Source of the DNA: Endoryza sp044226045
Lineage (GTDB): Bacteria; Bacteroidota; Bacteroidia; Chitinophagales; Chitinophagaceae
Length of the DNA stretch: 64,000 bases
Assembly: GCA_044226045.1 (NCBI GenBank)
Contig: JBGAHR010000019.1
Coordinates: forward strand, 10,845-74,844
Direction of reading: 5' to 3'
The position numbers were made by a program, and so were the translations under genes. The stretch's first letter is position 1, and the number at the start of each line of letters is the position of its first letter. The notes below the pieces were generated by a model. It worked only from the letters and a program-made list of their open reading frames with translations, did not search any database and was not told the origin of the DNA. This document shows positions 59,849 through 64,000 of the stretch, piece after piece.

Positions 59849-62800
59849 ATGGCTTTACCACATCTAACAAAGTATGTGTATACCCATGGAACGGACGAGG
59901 TGATTCGCAGGGGAAAGAAGATTCATGCGATCGGATATGTGGAACTGGTGGAATTCGACGAATTGTTAGACTCTGTATCCTTCCGGGTAAAAGACGATAG
60001 CTACGCTACTTATTATAAGGTTCATATTCAGAAATTCAAAGACCCGCGCTCTCTTTCGCTGCGCTGTGCCTGTCCCTACAACCTGGGCGATATCTGTCGT
60101 CATGAGGCTGCTTCCCTGATTCAACTGCAGGAAATGCTGGACCGCAACATGCTGAAATCGCAGGATGCCACCTACGATCAGAAGCATACAGTGGTGAAGA
60201 TGAAATTCATCGACCTGAAAACACTTCGACTCCTTTGTTCACCGGCCAGTTTCCAGGAAGCGGAGAAATATCTTCGAACCAAAAGAGCGGAAATCGAATA
60301 TGCGAAAGATGAACTGGTGAAGGCAACGGTCGAAATTGATGGCGAGTCCTATCCGGTTGTCATCAGGAAAAATGAAGAGAGAAATTTTGATACAAGCTGT
60401 CCTTACGAAGACAAAGAACATCCACTATGTCTGCCAAAAGTCATCGTATTTCTTCAGCTATTGAATATTCATGGTCCTTATTATTTCGACACAATTCGGA
60501 ACTGGGACAAAGAGAAAAACAAATTACTGGAAGCATACGGTTATTCTCTCAGCGATGATCTTTCGGGAAAATTCGAATTTACCTACAAAGAAGGAAAGCC
60601 TTTTCTGAGAGTACTGGATACCTCCATCAAGCGGGTAACGCCACAGGAGATCAGCAAGCCGCGTTTCCGGGAACCGGAACCTGTACCGGTGGTTGTTGAT
60701 ACTACCGAAACAGACGTAGTGGCGCCAGCCAACCAGATTACTCAACGCATTGGCGTGGTATTTAACTTCAACTACCAGGGTTATCCCGGTTTTTCCGTTG
60801 ACGCGATCAGTGGAGAAGTGAATGAAGAAGCGACAGCCTTCCTGGGAAAGGTGGAAAAACTCGACCTGAGTAAATTCGTAAATACCGAGGGGTATAATGA
60901 TATGGATCAGCAACTGATCCCCGCCTTGCGCAAAATGCATGAGTCGGAAACCACCAAATACCTCAATAGAAACTCACCCTTTAGTGGCATCTGGGAGAAT
61001 ATCATCCATCACGAAGAAGATGACCTGCCGGAAGACACCAAGGTGTTGATGGTGGAATATCTTCATCCCAAGCTGAAGAAGCTATTATCGGATGTGGCTG
61101 CCAGCCCATTGGTTTATTATCTCGCCAATAAAAAAGCCTTCAAGACCGACAATCTTAAAACACTCGGCATATCGCAGGACTTTATCGTTCCCTATTTTCA
61201 TGTTTCCCTGAATAAAAACCAATATGAGGTCGAATGCAGGGTAAAGTTGAATGGGAAAGATGTGATGATCACCGACAACGAGATCGACAGCAGCCTGCTC
61301 TTTTTCTTTGAAGAAAACCTGTACCTCTGGCAGAAACCCGAAGATGTGGCCCTGGTGATGCGTTTTCATGCGAAAGGAAAAGTAACTATTTCGAAGTCTG
61401 CCTGGTCGCAGGAATTGGCTCAGTTTATTTTACCGCTTACCAGGGATTATTACGTTGAATTCGACCCTGCTTTGGTGAGTGAGATCAGAGACGGAGATCC
61501 TGAAAAGCGAATCGTATTACAGGAAAAAGGCGATTACCTCGTCTTTCAACCTTTGTTCTCCTATAAAGGTTTTGAAACAAGGCCGGGTGGAAAAGATGAA
61601 CTGGTTATACCGGACGGCGACAAAGTCACGGTTGTGCATCGCAACCGCGAAAAAGAGATGCAGTTCATTCAGAAACTCGAAGCGCTGCATTCGAATTTTA
61701 TCCGTCCCGATGGTGGCAACCAGCTTGCCCTGAAAGGCGGAGACGTGCTAAGAAACAACTGGTTCTTCCTGTTTGTGGATGCCATGCGCGATATGAAAGT
61801 ACCGGTGTTCGGGCATGATGCGCTGAAAAATTTCAGATTCAACACGGCCAAGCCACAAACCAAAATTCATATCAGCAGCAATACCGACTGGTTTGATGCA
61901 CGGGTGGATATTTTGTTTGGTGATCAGAAAGTGACCGTTGCCGATGTAAAAAAAGCACTCGGCAATCGCCAGCAATTTGTTCCGTTGGGAGATGGCACCC
62001 TGGGAATTCTGCCGGAGGAATGGATCAAAAAGTATTCGCTCCTGTTCAGAGTAGGCGAAGGAAAACAGCATCAGCTGAAGCTTTCCAAATATCACATGAG
62101 CGTGATCGACGAGTTGTACAGCGAACGCAACGAAGAAGAACTGGTGGTTAAGCTCGAAGAGAAATATGATCAGCTCAAAGAATTTAACAAGATCAAGGAA
62201 ATACCCGTACCGGCCCATTTAAGGGAAATTCTCAGACCTTACCAGGAGCACGGCTTTCATTGGCTCAACTATCTGACTGAAGTGGGTTGGGGCGGTATCC
62301 TGGCAGATGATATGGGTTTGGGTAAAACCGTTCAGGCTCTTTCTTACCTGCATTATTTCAGAGAAACATACGGAAAATTGCAGGCACTCGTGGTTTGTCC
62401 CACCACCCTGATGTTTAACTGGGAAAATGAAATCAAGAAGTTCACGCCCAAACTCACTTATAAAATACATCATGGAGGCGAAAGAACCAGGCTGAAAGAT
62501 GAGTTCGCCAACTATAATGTTATTATCACTACGTACGGAACACTCAGAAGTGATATTAAACTTTTAGTAGACATCCCATTTGATTATGTGGTGCTTGATG
62601 AATCACAGGCCATTAAAAATCCATCCAGCAAGGTTACAAGAGCTGCTTCTCTGCTGAATGCGAAGAACAGGCTCTGCCTGAGTGGTACGCCTTTGCAGAA
62701 CAACACCTTCGACATTTTCGCCCAAATGAATTTCCTCAATCCGGGTATGCTGGGTAGTATGGAGTTTTTCCGCCAGGAATTCGCCATTCCTATCGACAAA

Positions 62801-63619
62801 TTTGGGGAAGCCGATAGAAAAGATCATTTGCGAAAACTATTATATCCTTTTATTCTCCGCAGAACCAAGGAGCAGGTGGCCAAAGACCTGCCCGACAAGA
62901 TCGAAACCGTGCTGTTTTGCGAGATGCAGGAAGAGCAGCGCCGCATATATGATGCCTATAGAAACGATTTCCGCGACAAGATCATGGGTACCATCGAGTC
63001 GAATGGCATTCAGAAGTCACAGCTTACCATCCTGCAGGGATTGATGAAGCTTCGACAGATTTGTGACTCTCCCGCCATCATGAATGAACAGGAGAAATTC
63101 CCCAATCACTCTATCAAACTCGAAGAAATCGGAAGGGAGATCACCGAGAATATTGGAAATCACAAAGCGCTTATTTTCTCTCAGTTCCTCGGAATGCTGG
63201 CCTTGATAAAGGAAAAACTGAAAGAACTCGAAGTCGATTTCGAATACTTCGATGGAAGCACCACCGCCACGGAAAGAGAAAGAGCCATTCAGCGTTTCCA
63301 GAATGATGATAATTGCCGGGTGTTCCTCATATCCCTGAAAGCCGGTGGCGTAGGTCTCAACCTGACTGCCGCGGACTATGTATATATAGTAGATCCCTGG
63401 TGGAACCCTGCCGTTGAGCAACAGGCCATCGACCGTACCCACCGTATTGGTCAGACCAAAAACATCTTCGCCTACCGGATGATCTGCAAGGATACGATCG
63501 AGGACAAGATCATCCAGCTTCAGGAGAAAAAGCGCTTACTCGCCAAAGACCTGATTACAGATGATGAAGGATTCGTGAAGAGCCTGACCAGGGAAGACGT
63601 TGAATACCTGTTTAGTTAA
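59849..63619 (+). CDS. SWIM zinc finger and SNF2-family DEAD/DEAH helicase
   Basis: A 1256-residue SWI2/SNF2 ATPase. A SWIM zinc finger near residues 68-92 reads CAC...CRHE (CxC-x-CxH type) and precedes a large central region (about 150-780) with little family signal. The SNF2 motor occupies about 795-1240: motif I 'GGILADDMGLGKTVQALSYL', motif II DESQ in 'VVLDESQAIKN', motif III LSGTPLQNN, 'ILRRTKEQVAKDLPDK', and motifs V-VI 'KAGGVGLNLTAADYVYIVD' and 'QAIDRTHRIGQ'. It is like bacterial RapA/HepA-type remodelling or repair helicases. It stands alone. The C-terminus is at repeat DNA. Confidence 0.95.
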   Translation: MALPHLTKYVYTHGTDEVIRRGKKIHAIGYVELVEFDELLDSVSFRVKDDSYATYYKVHIQKFKDPRSLSLRCACPYNLGDICRHEAASLIQLQEMLDRNMLKSQDATYDQKHTVVKMKFIDLKTLRLLCSPASFQEAEKYLRTKRAEIEYAKDELVKATVEIDGESYPVVIRKNEERNFDTSCPYEDKEHPLCLPKVIVFLQLLNIHGPYYFDTIRNWDKEKNKLLEAYGYSLSDDLSGKFEFTYKEGKPFLRVLDTSIKRVTPQEISKPRFREPEPVPVVVDTTETDVVAPANQITQRIGVVFNFNYQGYPGFSVDAISGEVNEEATAFLGKVEKLDLSKFVNTEGYNDMDQQLIPALRKMHESETTKYLNRNSPFSGIWENIIHHEEDDLPEDTKVLMVEYLHPKLKKLLSDVAASPLVYYLANKKAFKTDNLKTLGISQDFIVPYFHVSLNKNQYEVECRVKLNGKDVMITDNEIDSSLLFFFEENLYLWQKPEDVALVMRFHAKGKVTISKSAWSQELAQFILPLTRDYYVEFDPALVSEIRDGDPEKRIVLQEKGDYLVFQPLFSYKGFETRPGGKDELVIPDGDKVTVVHRNREKEMQFIQKLEALHSNFIRPDGGNQLALKGGDVLRNNWFFLFVDAMRDMKVPVFGHDALKNFRFNTAKPQTKIHISSNTDWFDARVDILFGDQKVTVADVKKALGNRQQFVPLGDGTLGILPEEWIKKYSLLFRVGEGKQHQLKLSKYHMSVIDELYSERNEEELVVKLEEKYDQLKEFNKIKEIPVPAHLREILRPYQEHGFHWLNYLTEVGWGGILADDMGLGKTVQALSYLHYFRETYGKLQALVVCPTTLMFNWENEIKKFTPKLTYKIHHGGERTRLKDEFANYNVIITTYGTLRSDIKLLVDIPFDYVVLDESQAIKNPSSKVTRAASLLNAKNRLCLSGTPLQNNTFDIFAQMNFLNPGMLGSMEFFRQEFAIPIDKFGEADRKDHLRKLLYPFILRRTKEQVAKDLPDKIETVLFCEMQEEQRRIYDAYRNDFRDKIMGTIESNGIQKSQLTILQGLMKLRQICDSPAIMNEQEKFPNHSIKLEEIGREITENIGNHKALIFSQFLGMLALIKEKLKELEVDFEYFDGSTTATERERAIQRFQNDDNCRVFLISLKAGGVGLNLTAADYVYIVDPWWNPAVEQQAIDRTHRIGQTKNIFAYRMICKDTIEDKIIQLQEKKRLLAKDLITDDEGFVKSLTREDVEYLFS

Positions 63620-63860
63620 TTGGCGAATTACGGATTACGGATTACGAATTACGGATGGCGGATTACGGATGGCGGATGATGGATGCAATACGCGAATGAT
63701 ATGACTTGCGGCGGTTTGCAGTTTGCGGTTTGCGGTTTGCAGTAAGCGTTTCTCTTTCCGCTTCCGCGCCCGCTCCTGCATTTCCCCATTTGTCATTTCT
63801 TTTGCCTATTACATCCGTAATTCATCATCCGCAATTCGTCATTTTATTGGCTCATTGACC
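63620..63860. repeat. intergenic word-repeat mosaic 6
   Basis: It starts directly after the helicase stop codon. CGGATTACGGATTACGAATTACGGATGG words (period about 9-10) come first, then GCGGTTTGCAGTTTGCGG words, a TTTCTCTTTCCGC tract with CCGCGCCCGCTC, then CATCCGTAATTCATCATCCG words and TTGGCTCATTGACC. The order of word types repeats that of other mosaics, partly inverted. Confidence 0.9.
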
Positions 63861-64000
63861 AATCACTGTTGTCCGGGGAAAACTCGGAGAGCGCAATTGG
63901 TCAATGAGCCAATGGGCCAATTTGCCAATGAACAGCAACCCCCTAACTATAAATAGCAAACTGAATTTCAACAATAGCCGGGCTTTATTCTACCGCTGTT
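63861..64000. repeat. dispersed 140-bp element, copy 2 (runs to window end)
   Basis: It repeats the blocks of 32095-32234: AATCACTGTTGTCCGGGG, the CCAAT tract (GGTCAATGAGCCAATG and following), AGCAAACTGAATTTCAACAA, GGGCTTTATTCTA and CGCTGTT at the edge. The differences are scattered substitutions and a shift in the number of CCAAT steps. The right end may lie beyond the window. Confidence 0.75.

Overview
The window looks like chromosomal DNA of a Bacteroidota member, most likely family Chitinophagaceae. Evidence read from the sequence: sigma elements of the Bacteroidota type (TAnnTTTG, sometimes with an upstream TTG) in front of many genes, almost no Shine-Dalgarno signals, a type IX secretion sorting domain, and families typical of this phylum (IPExxxVDY, DUF4920, NIPSNAP, PadR-PspC pair, SWIM-SNF2 helicase, KdnB-like dehydrogenase). 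No rRNA, tRNA, CRISPR array or intact transposase was found. Species-level identity cannot be read from the sequence alone.

Layout. 1-21.0 kb is a long minus-strand run: a partial lipoprotein gene, pfkB with a DsbA-like thioredoxin-fold gene (4-bp overlap), a large N/R/G-rich exported protein, a sterol-desaturase-like gene with a multi-PAS sensor histidine kinase, a YdeI-like gene, polA, an exported TPR-CHAT protein, uvrB, an M28 carboxypeptidase and mgsA. 21.2-25.1 kb holds a T9SS cargo protein, a decayed hicA toxin with an intact hicB antitoxin, recA, and a DUF4920 gene. 25.2-32.8 kb has pckG, a PI-PLC/GDPD-like protein, an M1 peptidase, an acyltransferase, an OmpA-like lipoprotein, a dienelactone hydrolase and recX. 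33.4-43.7 kb has dnaN, DUF2007, a second sterol desaturase, a serine-hydrolase-fold pseudoenzyme, kdsB, a sugar porter, kdnB-like, NIPSNAP, DUF1003 and corA. 44.0-57.2 kb has an orphan exbD, a DUF3089 lipoprotein, a PadR-PspC operon, a methyltransferase, gcvT, SRPBCC, comB-like, rho, mnmH and selD. 57.2-63.6 kb has a minus-strand operon (M28-PDZ peptidase, IPExxxVDY, phhB) and a plus-strand SWIM-SNF2 helicase.

How genes fit together. DNA repair and replication functions are common (polA, uvrB, recA, recX, dnaN, SNF2 helicase) but scattered. mnmH and selD overlap and supply the selenophosphate and the enzyme for 2-selenouridine in tRNA. kdsB and a KdnB-like oxidase lie 2 kb apart and hint at an amino-modified Kdo in the outer membrane. 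PadR-PspC has a clear promoter with an overlapping inverted repeat that looks autoregulatory.

The strongest unexplained signal is a set of short-period 'word' repeats (periods about 6-9 bp) recombined into mosaics that fill most longer intergenic spaces (25.06, 32.1, 32.8-33.2, 43.7-44.0, 44.55-45.0, 54.8-55.06, 63.6-64.0 kb). They include a 38-bp hairpin unit repeated five times around exbD, a 120-bp tandem duplication before dnaN, and cases where the repeat supplies a start codon (mnmH) or a C-terminus and stop (DUF3089). Other notable items are an exact 135-bp in-frame duplication in the histidine kinase, an attC-like long inverted repeat before the hicAB remnant, and a lone terminator between recA and its divergent neighbour that suggests a small RNA.
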